Of a stretch of DNA of 64,000 nucleotides, positions 52,951-62,329 are shown piece after piece. Source of the DNA: Bifidobacterium miconis (GTDB lineage Bacteria; Actinomycetota; Actinomycetes; Actinomycetales; Bifidobacteriaceae); assembly GCF_019331735.1 (NCBI RefSeq), contig NZ_JAHBBH010000010.1:1-64000 (forward strand), written 5' to 3'. The notes under the pieces are model-generated. The model did not search any database and was not told the origin of the DNA. It saw only the letters and a program-made list of their open reading frames with translations. Every line of letters begins with the position of its first letter. Positions within the stretch are counted from its first letter, which is position 1. The translations under genes and the position numbers were made by a program.

Positions 52951-55311
52951 TCAGGCTTGCGGTCGCGTGCGCACGTACAGGTGGTAGCGCTCGTCGCCGA
53001 GCCGCCAGAGCGGCACGAACCGCAGTCCGGTCGCGACATGCGTGAAATCCAGCGTGCCCGGCTCGTGGCGGAACGCCGCATCCGGATCATCGGCGGCCAC
53101 CGCGACATCGAGCAGCCGTTCGCCGTCGTCCAATGCGGCGAGCGCATACGGTCCCCATGCCACCGCCGCCAGTTCGGGCCGGTCGGGTGTGGCGATCAGA
53201 CGCATGCGCGGCGCGAATCCAAGCTCGAGCCGCACGCCGCCCCACGAGCCGAGTCCCAGCTGATCCGCGTGCAGCGCGAGGTCGCCGGCCGCCGTGCGCG
53301 ACAGCTCGACCACGGCGTCGGGCACGGCCGAGCCGTTCGCCGCAACCGTCACCGAACCGTCCGCGCTCCAGCCGGGCACGCGCAGGCACAGCACGTCGCG
53401 GTCCAGCCGTTCGACGTCGATCGTCACCCGTTCGGGCGCCGCATCGTCCACGCGCACGGTTAGCCGCGCCGCGTCGTCGTCGAGCGCGCCGTTGAGATAC
53501 CGTCGCACGTACAGCGCATCCCGGTCCGTGGCATATGCGCCGGCTGCGACAAGAAAATGCGATTCCAGGCCAGTGCCGTGGCAGCAGCTGTTCTCCGCCG
53601 TGTCGATGTCCTTGCGGCCGCCCGGCTGCGTGGGCATGAAGTATATGCTGCCGCCGTTGCCGGCCTGACCGGGGCGGTGATCGCAGGTCGCGGCGACGTG
53701 GTTGATCGTCGCGTGCTCGGCATAGTCGGCGTATTCCGGTCGCGGCACGTGCGAGTCCAGCATCGCGACGAGCTTGAGCAGATTGTACGTGGCGCAGCTT
53801 TCCGCCGTGTCGTCGGCCAGTGCCGCGCCGATCACGTCCGGCTGGTCGAACATCTCGCCATGCCCGGTGCCGCCCATCGCATAGCAGTGATGGGAGATCA
53901 CCGCGTCCGCGAAGAACCGCGCCTGATCGAGATACCGGGGCAGGCCGGTCGTCTCGAAGAGGCGCACCGATCCGATGACCTGCGGAATGTGCTGGTTCGC
54001 GTGCATGCCTCCCAGCGCGTCCACATGCTGGCGCATCGGCGTCATCAGCCGATCGTTGTCGAACATGCGCGCCGCAGCCAGATGGCGCTCGTCGCCGGTG
54101 ATCGCGTACAGGTCGGCCAGCGACTCGTTCATCCCGCCGAACTCGCCGGCGATGTACAGGCTCCACATGCGTTGCAGCCGCTCACGGGAGAGTTTCGACA
54201 GCCGCGCATGCGTCCAGTCGCCGATGCCGCGCGCCACGTCGAGCGCCGCGGCGCTGCCCGCGTGGCGGTACGCGTCGAGCAGGCCGGCGAGGATCTTGTG
54301 CAGCGTGTAATACGGGGCCCAGATCGTCGGATACGGCGCATACTCCTCGAGCCGGTCGAACTGCGTCTCGTCGTAGGCCGACAGGAAGCCGGGGTGCGCG
54401 CTGGGCCTGCGCGCGAACGCCCGCTGCACTTCGGCCAGCGCGTCCACCACATAGTCGAGCTTGGCTTTGAGCACGCGGTCGCCGCTGGCCGCATACGCCA
54501 GCGCATAGGCAGACAGCGTATGTCCGGTCGTATGCCCGCGCAGCAGCGAATCCGGCGCGTCCCAGCCGGTCATCGGCTGCGCGCCGCGCGTGTCGAGCCC
54601 GGCCGCACGGCGGAACTCGACCAGCAGCCGGTCGTCGTCCACGCCGCGCAGATAGGCGATTCTGGCGCGTTGGTCGCGCGCCAGTACGCCGTCGCCGTCC
54701 AGACGCACATGGTCGATCGGAATCGGTGTGCGACGCACGGCGGCGTCCACGGGACGATCGGGATCATGGTCGGTCACATGCACGGTCGCGGTCACGGGCA
54801 CGTCCGTGCCGTCGATCACGCCGTGCCAATGCAGCGCATGCGGTCCGTCGCCGTCGTGCGCAGGCCGCGCCGCCGTGTGTTCGATGCCGTCATGCCAGTC
54901 GATGCGCTGCGAGACCAGCATGCCGTCGTCCGTGCGCACGGCGGTGTACGTCGGCAGATCGTACGTCGAGCCGGCCTGCACGGTCATGACGATGGGGAAC
55001 ACGTCGCGTACGACGATCCGGTTGCGCTGTTCGAGCACGCGCACCGTGAACGTGCGCGTCGCGCTCGCCGCGCCGCGCGTCACCGTCGCCGTGAGCGCGA
55101 CGTCGCGGTATCCGCGGCCGTATTCGGGCCGGTACACGGCGCCGTCCGGTTCGACCCACCGTTCGTCGCCGCTCGACCATGCGATCGCCGATCCGTTCGC
55201 GCCGCTCGTCGGCAGATCGAGATCGAACTCCACGGTGCCGGTGTTGCCGATGACCAGCAGCGCGGCGTCGCGGTCGACGGCCTGCCGGTCGGTGAGCATG
55301 ATCTCGTCCAT
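52951..55311 (-). CDS. GH127-type beta-L-arabinofuranosidase family protein with N-terminal Ig-like modules
   Basis: From ATG 55311, preceded by AGGAGG, the product has 786 residues. Residues about 1-190 contain two Ig-like segments (VEFDLDLPTSGANGSAIAWS and VVRDVFPIVMTVQAGSTYDL) of the atrophied bacterial Ig sort. The rest matches the DUF1680/GH127 (alpha/alpha)6 fold: GHTTGHTLSAYALAYAASGD, APYYTLHKILAGLLDAYRHA, GGMNESLADLYAITGDERHL, the DTAESCATYNLLKL Glu/Cys motif and ENSCCHGTGLESH. The double Cys corresponds to the catalytic and zinc-binding cysteines of characterised enzymes. No signal peptide is visible, so oligosaccharides would be cleaved inside the cell. Exact substrate is not determined. 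Confidence 0.85.
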   Translation of the reverse strand: MDEIMLTDRQAVDRDAALLVIGNTGTVEFDLDLPTSGANGSAIAWSSGDERWVEPDGAVYRPEYGRGYRDVALTATVTRGAASATRTFTVRVLEQRNRIVVRDVFPIVMTVQAGSTYDLPTYTAVRTDDGMLVSQRIDWHDGIEHTAARPAHDGDGPHALHWHGVIDGTDVPVTATVHVTDHDPDRPVDAAVRRTPIPIDHVRLDGDGVLARDQRARIAYLRGVDDDRLLVEFRRAAGLDTRGAQPMTGWDAPDSLLRGHTTGHTLSAYALAYAASGDRVLKAKLDYVVDALAEVQRAFARRPSAHPGFLSAYDETQFDRLEEYAPYPTIWAPYYTLHKILAGLLDAYRHAGSAAALDVARGIGDWTHARLSKLSRERLQRMWSLYIAGEFGGMNESLADLYAITGDERHLAAARMFDNDRLMTPMRQHVDALGGMHANQHIPQVIGSVRLFETTGLPRYLDQARFFADAVISHHCYAMGGTGHGEMFDQPDVIGAALADDTAESCATYNLLKLVAMLDSHVPRPEYADYAEHATINHVAATCDHRPGQAGNGGSIYFMPTQPGGRKDIDTAENSCCHGTGLESHFLVAAGAYATDRDALYVRRYLNGALDDDAARLTVRVDDAAPERVTIDVERLDRDVLCLRVPGWSADGSVTVAANGSAVPDAVVELSRTAAGDLALHADQLGLGSWGGVRLELGFAPRMRLIATPDRPELAAVAWGPYALAALDDGERLLDVAVAADDPDAAFRHEPGTLDFTHVATGLRFVPLWRLGDERYHLYVRTRPQA

Positions 55312-55417
55312 TGGATGCCCTCCTGGAAACTCGGCGGATGACAACAGCGTAACGCAGCCGTCGTTCCGGAATGCCGGCTGCGGCATACAATGCAACCGTA
55401 ACCAGACGGGAGACACG

Positions 55418-57040
55418 ATGAGCGAGCCATATCACTACGATGCGCAGACGCTGCGCACATTGCGCGAAGCCGCCGCAGACAACGGCACCGAACCCGAAAC
55501 GGGCAAGCGGGCCGGCGGCCTGCGGCTGGACGGCAAAGGATTTGAGGACATCATCTACAGCCATTGGGGAGCGAACCCGAACAAGCGGCCGGCCGAACGC
55601 AGCCCGTTCGCCGACGACGCGGCAAAGCACCGCGCCGAACTCGCCGCCAAACTGCCCGGCGAGCGTCTCGTGATTCCCGCGGGCGCGGTGCGCCATCGCA
55701 CATGGGACACCGATTTCCTGTTCCGCACGGGCAGCGCGTTCGCGCACATGACCGGACTCGGCCGCGATCTGGAAGCCGGAGCCGCGCTCGTCATCGATCC
55801 GACGATCGAAGCGGACGGCACGGTCGGCCATCATGCGACGATCTATCTCGAACCGACGATCGACCGGACGAATCCGCGGTTCTTCTCCGACGCCAAGCAC
55901 GGCGAATTCTGGGTCGGACCGCGTCCGCTGTCCGAAGACTTCCACGTCATGACCGGACTCGACGTCCGCGACATGACCGGATTCGAGAACGCGCTGCGCG
56001 CAGGCGCCGGCCCGGACGGCATCCGCGTCCGCGTGCTGCGCGGCTACGATCCGGCCATCGACGCGACCGTCGACCGCATCCGCGAAGAGACTGGCCTGGG
56101 GGATGCGGACGCCAACCACGGCGCGGATGCCGTGCTCGAGGAACGCTCCGACGAGTGCCGCATCATCAAAACGCCGCGCGAAGTCGCCGAAATCGTCAAG
56201 GCGGTCGACGCGACCAAACGCGGCTTCGAACGCGTGGCCGACATCCTGCCCATCGCACGGCGGGTCAAGCGCGGCGAACGTCTGCTGGAGGCGACCTTCA
56301 CCCACTCGTGCCGCTACGAGGGCAACGGCATTTCCTTCGGCACCAACGCCGCATCCGGACCGCGCGCCACGATCCTCGACTACCACGCCAACGACCACGC
56401 CCTGAAGGACGGCGAACTGTTCCTCCTCGATGCCGGCATCGAACTCGACTCGCTGTACGCTGCCGACATCACGCGCACCTTCCCGATCAACGGGAAATTC
56501 ACCGAACCGCAGCGCGAGATCTACCAAGCCGTGCTCGACGCCTCCAATGCGGCCATCGACGCGGCCAACAAGCCGGGAGCCGTCTACCACGACATGCTCG
56601 ACGCGGCGCTCGCCTCCGTCGCGCGCTCGCTGCACCGGCTCGGCATCCTGCCGGTCAGCGTCGAGGAGGCGCTGCGCCCCGACGGGCACCAGCACTACCG
56701 CTGGCTGTATCACGGCACCGGCCATCACATGGGGCTGGACGTGCACGATGCGTACCGTTCGCGCAACGAATACTATCCGGATGCGCCGCTCAGGCCGGGC
56801 ATGGTGTTCACGCTCGAACCGGGACTGTATTTCGACGCGGCCGACGAGCTTGTGCCCGAACGCTACCGCGGCATCGGCGTGCGCATCGAGGACGATCTCA
56901 AGGTCGACCCGGACGGCAAAACCAGGCTGATCAGCGACTTCGCCCGCACGCCGGACGAAGTGGAGGCGTTCCTCGCCTCGCACGGGCCCGAACGGTATCT
57001 CGACAGTTTCCTGGCGCAGGAGGCGGTTTGCGCGGAGTGA
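55418..57040 (+). CDS. pepP: Xaa-Pro aminopeptidase (aminopeptidase P, M24B)
   Basis: The 540-residue protein has an N-terminal AMP_N domain (IPAGAVRHRTWDTDFLFRTG, FAHMTGLG) and a C-terminal pita-bread metallopeptidase domain. Metal ligands are seen as Asp in LFLLDAGIELDSLYAADITR, His in LYHGTGHHMGLDVHD, Glu in FTLEPGLYFD and Glu in GVRIEDDL. It removes N-terminal residues that precede proline. GGGAG lies before ATG 55418. It is divergent from the GH127-type gene and complements the prolyl aminopeptidase and S15 enzymes encoded upstream. Confidence 0.95.
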   Translation: MSEPYHYDAQTLRTLREAAADNGTEPETGKRAGGLRLDGKGFEDIIYSHWGANPNKRPAERSPFADDAAKHRAELAAKLPGERLVIPAGAVRHRTWDTDFLFRTGSAFAHMTGLGRDLEAGAALVIDPTIEADGTVGHHATIYLEPTIDRTNPRFFSDAKHGEFWVGPRPLSEDFHVMTGLDVRDMTGFENALRAGAGPDGIRVRVLRGYDPAIDATVDRIREETGLGDADANHGADAVLEERSDECRIIKTPREVAEIVKAVDATKRGFERVADILPIARRVKRGERLLEATFTHSCRYEGNGISFGTNAASGPRATILDYHANDHALKDGELFLLDAGIELDSLYAADITRTFPINGKFTEPQREIYQAVLDASNAAIDAANKPGAVYHDMLDAALASVARSLHRLGILPVSVEEALRPDGHQHYRWLYHGTGHHMGLDVHDAYRSRNEYYPDAPLRPGMVFTLEPGLYFDAADELVPERYRGIGVRIEDDLKVDPDGKTRLISDFARTPDEVEAFLASHGPERYLDSFLAQEAVCAE

Positions 57041-57205
57041 TCGCGCCGATCGCACTGGCTGCGCCGGTCCGCTGACTCATGCCGTGCCGGGACTTGCGTT
57101 GCACGGCGCATGTTCTGCGGCGCGGGCGGAACACTGCCGCGACCTCGAGGTTGCCGTGACCGCGGCCGCAACGCAATGACAAGACGGGAAGGTAGTGTGG
57201 GCACC

Positions 57206-58303
57206 ATGTCTCTTACTATCGGAATCGTCGGCCTGCCGAACGTCGGCAAGTCGACCATGTTCAACGCGCTGACGCGCAATAATGTTCTCGCGGAAAACTA
57301 CCCGTTCGCCACCATCGAGCCGAACACCGGCATCGTGCCGCTGCCCGACAAGCGCCTGCCCGTGCTCGCCGAGCTCGTGCACACCGAGAAGATCGTGCCC
57401 GCCACCGTCACGTTCGTCGACATCGCCGGCATCGTCAAGGGCGCTTCGGAAGGCGAAGGCCTGGGCAACAAGTTCCTCGCCAACATCCGCGAGGCGGACG
57501 CGATCTGCGAGGTCGTGCGCGCGTTCAAGGACGACGACATCGTCCACGTCAACGGCAAGGTCGACCCGGCCGACGACATCGACACGATCAACACCGAGCT
57601 GATCCTCGCCGACATGCAGACCATCGAGAACGCGCTGCCGAAGCTCGAAAAGGACCTGCGCGGCAAGAAGATCGAGCCCGCGTACCTCGAGGCCGTCAAG
57701 AAGGCGAAGGCCATCCTCGAGAACGGCGAGACGATCGACCATGCGGCCGCCGCCGGCAAGATCAACAAGGACGACATCTACGACCTGCACCTCATGACCG
57801 CCAAGCCGTTCATCTACGTGTTCAACGTGGACGACGACGAGCTGTCCAACGACGAGCTCAAGACGAAGCTCGCCGCGTCCGTCGCGCCCGCGCCGGCCGT
57901 GTTCCTCAACGCCCAGTTCGAGGCGGACCTCACGGACCTCGACGAAGCCGATGCCCGCGAGATGCTCGCCGACGCCGGTCTTGCCGAGTCGGGCCTCGAC
58001 CAGCTGGCCCGCGTCGGATTCGACATCCTCGGCCTGCAGACCTTCCTGACCGCCGGTGAAAAGGAAGTGCGCGCCTGGCAGATCCACAAGGGCTGGACCG
58101 CCCCGCAGGCCGCCGGCGTCATCCACACCGACTTCGAAAAGGGCTTCATCAAAGCCGACATCGTCTCCTACGACGACTTCGTCGCCGCCGAAGGCTCGAT
58201 GGTCAAGATCAAGGAGGAAGGCAAGCTCCGCCAGGAAGGCCGCGACTACGTCATGCAGGACGGCGACATCGTCGAGTTCAAGTTCAACGTGTCCAAGAAG
58301 TAG
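57206..58303 (+). CDS. ychF: YchF/OLA1-family P-loop ATPase
   Basis: The 365-residue protein has the P-loop GLPNVGKSTMFNALT, the NYPFATIEPNTG switch segment, FVDIAGIVKGASEGEGLGN, and the C-terminal TGS domain ending VEFKFNVSKK. The G4 motif is replaced by YVFNVDDDEL, which gives YchF its ATP preference. Length is normal (363-367 in other bacteria). Start MSLTIGIVG at 57206 fits the family, and GGAAGG lies upstream. The 3' end is duplicated at 60301 with its terminator (see findings). Confidence 0.96.
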   Translation: MSLTIGIVGLPNVGKSTMFNALTRNNVLAENYPFATIEPNTGIVPLPDKRLPVLAELVHTEKIVPATVTFVDIAGIVKGASEGEGLGNKFLANIREADAICEVVRAFKDDDIVHVNGKVDPADDIDTINTELILADMQTIENALPKLEKDLRGKKIEPAYLEAVKKAKAILENGETIDHAAAAGKINKDDIYDLHLMTAKPFIYVFNVDDDELSNDELKTKLAASVAPAPAVFLNAQFEADLTDLDEADAREMLADAGLAESGLDQLARVGFDILGLQTFLTAGEKEVRAWQIHKGWTAPQAAGVIHTDFEKGFIKADIVSYDDFVAAEGSMVKIKEEGKLRQEGRDYVMQDGDIVEFKFNVSKK

Positions 58304-58351
58304 TTGTTGAATAGTGCGAGGGCCTTGGAATTCCAGTGATTCCAAGGCCCT
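58271..58351 (+). repeat. Left copy of ychF 3'-end direct repeat
   Basis: It covers the last 33 coding bases of ychF, a TAGTTGTTGA junction and the terminator. It matches 60301-60382 with about six differences, including a one-base insertion. The intervening 1.9 kb holds the metallo-hydrolase and TetR genes. Confidence 0.9.
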
Positions 58352-58352
58352 T
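58320..58352 (+). terminator. Rho-independent terminator after ychF
   Basis: The stem GGGCCTTGGAAT / ATTCCAAGGCCC has a seven-base loop and is followed by TTGT. It is almost identical to the hairpin at 60349-60383. Confidence 0.9.
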
Positions 58353-58539
58353 GTCAAATGGGGGGCGCCGGCCGTTGCGGCGTGGTCTGTGTTGGGAACG
58401 GTGCATCGCCGGGGTCTGCGCCCGGTGTGACGGACGATTGGATCGGAGAGAAAGCCACAGGTGCCAATCGTGGACATAATCGCGTTTTGTGTAGCGCGAA
58501 ACGAAGCCTCTCCATCGCACGGCGTTCTGTAATGGAGCC

Positions 58540-59412
58540 ATGACCAACAACAGTGCCAACAACTCAGCAATCTCCATTCAGGTTATGGTGGCCGGCCGTG
58601 TTCGTGTCTCACCGGATCTGCCTTTCGGCAACGGATGCGGACTGGTCCGCGGTTCGGGCTTTTTCGTGCCCGCGTCCAAGCGCATATGGCTGCCCGTGTG
58701 CGCGTTCCTCGTCACCACGCCGCACGGCTGTATCCTGTTCGACACCGGCTGGGGACGGGACATGAGCCCGGACGGCGTCTACGACCGTGGGGCGCAGATC
58801 CGCTCTCTCGGCTCATGGTCCCTGTACCGGGTCAACCAGGGTGTAGTGGGTACGGGGATGACCGTGCCTGAGCAGCTGGCCGCGCAGGGCCTGTCCCCGG
58901 CTGATCTCGACGTGGTGGCGATCTCCCATCTCGATTGCGACCACGCGAATGGACTGCGCGGCGTGAGGAACGCCCGGCGCATCATGGTATCCAGGGACGA
59001 GATGCGGTGCGCCACACGGTTCCCGAACAGCCTCGTGCGCTTCAATGCCTCGTGGTGGAGGGGAATCGACCTCGACCTGTACGACTGGAACGACCATGAG
59101 GGCCCCGCCGGACGATCCTACGACCTGTTCGGCGACCGCAGCGTGCAGCTCATCAACATCCCCGGCCACACCGACGGTCAGGTGGCCATGAAGATCACGG
59201 CGCCGTCGGGCCGGTACGTACTGCTGTTCGCCGACGGCGGCTACGCCACGCGATCATGGAGGGACATGGTTACGTCGGGCATCGTCTACGACCGTCACGC
59301 GCAGCGCTCCTCGCTCGAATGGATCCGCGAGCAGAGCCTGTCGCCGCTATGCGTGCGGTCGATCGCCTGCCACGACACGGCGAATCGTCCCGAGACGATC
59401 CTGCTGAGCTGA
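58540..59412 (+). CDS. MBL-fold metallo-hydrolase, N-acyl homoserine lactonase-like
   Basis: The 290-residue protein shows the metallo-beta-lactamase ligands HLDCDH (His130, Asp132, Asp134, His135), a third His in IPGHTDGQ (His210) and a bridging Asp in LLFADGGYA. The first strand, VCAFLVTTPHGCILFDTG, and the HxDxDH form resemble AHL lactonase-like proteins. The related family hydrolyses lactones and other esters, and the substrate here is not known. The upstream spacer has a weak inverted repeat (CGTTT 58483-58487 / AAACG 58499-58503). The ribosome site is weak. It is convergent with the TetR gene, and the pair lies between the ychF-end repeats. Confidence 0.8.
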   Translation: MTNNSANNSAISIQVMVAGRVRVSPDLPFGNGCGLVRGSGFFVPASKRIWLPVCAFLVTTPHGCILFDTGWGRDMSPDGVYDRGAQIRSLGSWSLYRVNQGVVGTGMTVPEQLAAQGLSPADLDVVAISHLDCDHANGLRGVRNARRIMVSRDEMRCATRFPNSLVRFNASWWRGIDLDLYDWNDHEGPAGRSYDLFGDRSVQLINIPGHTDGQVAMKITAPSGRYVLLFADGGYATRSWRDMVTSGIVYDRHAQRSSLEWIREQSLSPLCVRSIACHDTANRPETILLS

Positions 59413-59423
59413 AACGGCGCACG

Positions 59424-60080
59424 TCACGGCACGATCAGTGCGTCCAGTGCGCCGAACACCGTGTTGACGATTCCGTCCACTCCCTGCTCGTGTACCTTGG
59501 ATGGGTCGTGCAGCCAGAACGTGGTGGCCGACACCATCGATGAGGCGACGATCTCCAGAATCAACTCGCGGTTGACGGTGGGACGGCGCGGACCTTCCGC
59601 CCGTGGCGCCTCACCGCCGTCGGTCATCCGCAGTCTGCATTGCCGCTTGATGGCGTCCTTCCATCGTTCAATGAACCGAACGTCGGGCGCCGAGACGAGC
59701 AGCGCGTGGAACGCATCCTCGTTGGCCCGGATGTAGTCCAGCGTGGGCATGAGCGTGACGCGCGCTGCTCCGTGCGCATCCCCGCCATCGGCATCCCTGA
59801 CGGTCAGCGGCTCGTTCAGCTCCTCGAGGTCCCTCACCAGTCGACGTTCCAACGTCTCGAGCACCTCGCCAACGTGGTGGTAGTGCGCATAGAATGTGCT
59901 GCGCGCCACGAACGCTTTCGCGCATAGCGTCTTGACCGATGGCAGCTCGACGCGTCCCGCCGGGCCGGATGGATCGGCGCCTTCGTTGAGCAGATCGATG
60001 AGCGCGCGCTCGATGGCAGACTCGACGTCGTCCCGCGGCTTAGACGCAACGGGCGGCGGATCGGCATGTGAGGTCTCCAT
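59424..60080 (-). CDS. TetR/AcrR-family transcriptional regulator
   Basis: The 218-residue protein has an N-terminal helix-turn-helix, SVKTLCAKAFVARSTFYAHY, preceded by an extra disordered 30 residues. The C-terminal ligand-binding domain contains ANEDAFHALLVSAPDVRFIE and ILEIVASSMVSATTFWLHD, similar to the TetR_C_8-type domains of DhaS-like regulators. It is convergent with the metallo-hydrolase gene (11-base gap) and upstream of nothing on its own strand except that gene's tail. Its target may be either flanking transcription unit. No clear ribosome site is seen. Confidence 0.83.
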   Translation of the reverse strand: METSHADPPPVASKPRDDVESAIERALIDLLNEGADPSGPAGRVELPSVKTLCAKAFVARSTFYAHYHHVGEVLETLERRLVRDLEELNEPLTVRDADGGDAHGAARVTLMPTLDYIRANEDAFHALLVSAPDVRFIERWKDAIKRQCRLRMTDGGEAPRAEGPRRPTVNRELILEIVASSMVSATTFWLHDPSKVHEQGVDGIVNTVFGALDALIVP

Positions 60081-60300
60081 GTCTCAACTCATATCCGCCA
60101 TTCCGGACAGGCGACCCCATCGCCGAGGGTGCCAACACCAAGGATGATAAGGCGTTGTTCATCCGTCGTGCATCCCGACTCGTGGAGTTTCGCGTGGTCT
60201 TACTCAGGAATACCGGTACATTGCCATCAGACTCGCTGTCACGGCGGATGACTGAGATCAATGCGTGGAAACGAGCGACTGTTGCAGAAGGGCAAGCCGG

Positions 60301-60383
60301 TCGAGTTCAAGTTCAACGTTTCCAAGAAGTAGTTGTTGAGCAGTGTTGAGGGCCTTGGAATTCCAGCGATTCCAAGGCCCTCG
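60301..60383 (+). repeat. Right copy of ychF 3'-end direct repeat, with terminator
   Basis: It reads in frame as VEFKFNVSKK and a stop at 60331, identical in protein to the ychF C-terminus, then TAGTTGTTGA and a hairpin (60349-60362 / 60370-60383). Weaker similarity continues about 18 bases to the left (TGCAG-A-GGC). The rest of gap 60081-60424 has no gene I can see. Confidence 0.9.
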
Positions 60384-60424
60384 ACTATTTCGTCATGCAG
60401 AGCTCTTCGGATGTTGATCCGATG

Positions 60425-62239
60425 TCACTGTTTTACGATCGGCATGAGCAGAACGCTGTCGTAGACGCCGCCCGTATGCACGGTGTGCCTGCCCTGATTG
60501 ACGGTGGGCAGCTGTGCGTCCGGCGCCTCGTCGCTGGCGCGGGCCTCGGCCACCGGACCGCAAGCGTGTCCGCCGATTTCCAGCACCAGGGTCTCCCCTT
60601 CATGCAGGAGCATATCGGTCGGCCACAATCCCAGATCGACCTGCACCGGTACGAACGGGGTGACCGGCTGCGGGTTCGTGTAGGTCATGTACGGCTCGGT
60701 CGGCGTCGATCGTTTCGTATCGAGTTCGCGATGCGATGCGCGCAGTCGGCCGTTGGGGCCAACGTAGATCGGCCCGCCGGGCAGCTGCTTACCCTTCGGT
60801 GTGAGGGCTATCATCATGCGCAGTTTCTTCTCCAAGCCGGGGAAGACCACGTGGTACAACACCTTGCCCTTCGCATCCTTCTTGTACAGCTGGGCGAACA
60901 GATCCATGTCGTCGCCGGCGTCGGTGCTCATCCATAGGCGGGCGTTGAGCGGCCCGTGGATTTCCATGTCCCGGGGAATCCGGTATTCGAAGCGTGCGAC
61001 GGCGCTCATGTCACGACTGACGGCATCGTATTCGGCGCTGGATTCCAGTGCGGCCTGCTGTTCGTTCATGGTGCCGTCCGAGGCGTTCAGGTGCAGTTCC
61101 ATCGTTTCGGTCTGCACGCAGGGGTAGTCGTCGGACGTGGAGAACAGGTTGTGTTTGGCTCCCACGTCAAGCCGTGAATAGCGTACGCGCGGCGTCTGCT
61201 CCCATCCGTTGTCGATGCCCTTGAGATAGTGGTCGAAGAAGCGGCGCAGATCGTCGCAGTTCTCCCGGGTGTCGAGGTCGCCCCATTCGTGGGTGTCGTG
61301 GATGCGCAGCCATTTGTCCTTCGATCCGAGTCGTTTGAATCCGGAGAGTGTGCTGCGGGTGTGGATCGGATGCGTCCAACTGGCCACCACATAGGCGGGG
61401 ACGGTGACGTGTTCGAGATCGGGGATCTTGTCGGTCCAGTAGTCGTCCACGAGCGGGTGCTGTTCGAGCATGCCGGTCACATCCTCGAATCGGCTCTGCC
61501 CGTACAGGAAGCCGACGATGTCGATGTCGTGGAACGTGCCGTTGGGGATGCCGCCGCGGCACACCACGTCGCGGTACTCGTCGGTGAGACCCTCCCACGG
61601 GGCGATCGCGGCCAGATGGGCCGGTTTGGCGGCTGCGGCGGCCCATTGGATCATGGCGAGCTGCGAATTGCCCATCATGCATACCTTTCCGGTGCACCAG
61701 TCCTGGCGCGCGATGTATTCGATGGTGTCATGCACGTCCCGTCCGGCCTGAGTACCCATGAAGTACATGTCGCCGCCGGAGTGGCCGATGCCCCGCTCGT
61801 CCACCACGCAGATCGCATATCCATACCTGCACCAGTAGGCCGGGTCGGGCGATTCGAAGCGTTGCAGGCCGGATACCTGATCCTTGGGGAATCCGGTGCT
61901 GGTCACATCGTAGTTGGCGTTGAACGGGCCGCCGCGCTTGCTGTAGGGGGAATAGACGAGAATGACCGGGGTGCGGGTGTTGCCCTGCCTGCGCCATAAA
62001 TCACCGTAGATGACCGTGCCGTCGCGCAGTTCGATCGGGATGTCCTCCAGGCATTCGATGTCGATCGGCAGCTTCATGGCTCCCTTGGCGTTGACGCTTC
62101 CCTCCCGGTAGAGGACAGTTCGCGTCCCCAATGGAGGAATCGGAGGCTTGGCCTGATTCAATGGGTTCGCCGGTTTGAACAGGATGTCGCTCCCGTTGAT
62201 GTCAAGCAACGGTGCGTTGCTGTTGGTGGTATCGGTCAT
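60425..62239 (-). CDS. CocE/NonD (S15) family hydrolase
   Basis: The 604-residue alpha/beta-hydrolase has a nucleophile motif KVCMMGNSQLAMIQW (GNSQ rather than GxSxG), a LVYSPYSKRGGP oxyanion segment, VVDERGIGHSGG and His in HDTHEWGDLD. The C-terminal jelly-roll (MEIHGPLNARLWMSTDAGDD) is typical of cocaine-esterase/acylase relatives. It shares the family of the gene at 51074 but is clearly different in the active-site region. AAAGGAA precedes the ATG. It lies 90 bases after the DHA2 exporter gene on the same strand, probably one operon with it. Substrate unknown; an ester or amide drug-like compound is possible. Confidence 0.83.
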   Translation of the reverse strand: MTDTTNSNAPLLDINGSDILFKPANPLNQAKPPIPPLGTRTVLYREGSVNAKGAMKLPIDIECLEDIPIELRDGTVIYGDLWRRQGNTRTPVILVYSPYSKRGGPFNANYDVTSTGFPKDQVSGLQRFESPDPAYWCRYGYAICVVDERGIGHSGGDMYFMGTQAGRDVHDTIEYIARQDWCTGKVCMMGNSQLAMIQWAAAAAKPAHLAAIAPWEGLTDEYRDVVCRGGIPNGTFHDIDIVGFLYGQSRFEDVTGMLEQHPLVDDYWTDKIPDLEHVTVPAYVVASWTHPIHTRSTLSGFKRLGSKDKWLRIHDTHEWGDLDTRENCDDLRRFFDHYLKGIDNGWEQTPRVRYSRLDVGAKHNLFSTSDDYPCVQTETMELHLNASDGTMNEQQAALESSAEYDAVSRDMSAVARFEYRIPRDMEIHGPLNARLWMSTDAGDDMDLFAQLYKKDAKGKVLYHVVFPGLEKKLRMMIALTPKGKQLPGGPIYVGPNGRLRASHRELDTKRSTPTEPYMTYTNPQPVTPFVPVQVDLGLWPTDMLLHEGETLVLEIGGHACGPVAEARASDEAPDAQLPTVNQGRHTVHTGGVYDSVLLMPIVKQ

Positions 62240-62329
62240 GATGTTCCTTTCTGTGATGGGACTTGTAATGGAGGACAGATGATGTGATTCGGTTGGCGTG
62301 TGTCCTTTTGGACAACGGGTCGGGCATTC

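Noticed and set aside
58482-58503. CGTTT...AAACG as a TetR operator in front of the metallo-hydrolase gene
   Set aside because: The arms are only five bases and the nearest TetR gene is convergent rather than divergent, so I mention it only within the gene entry.
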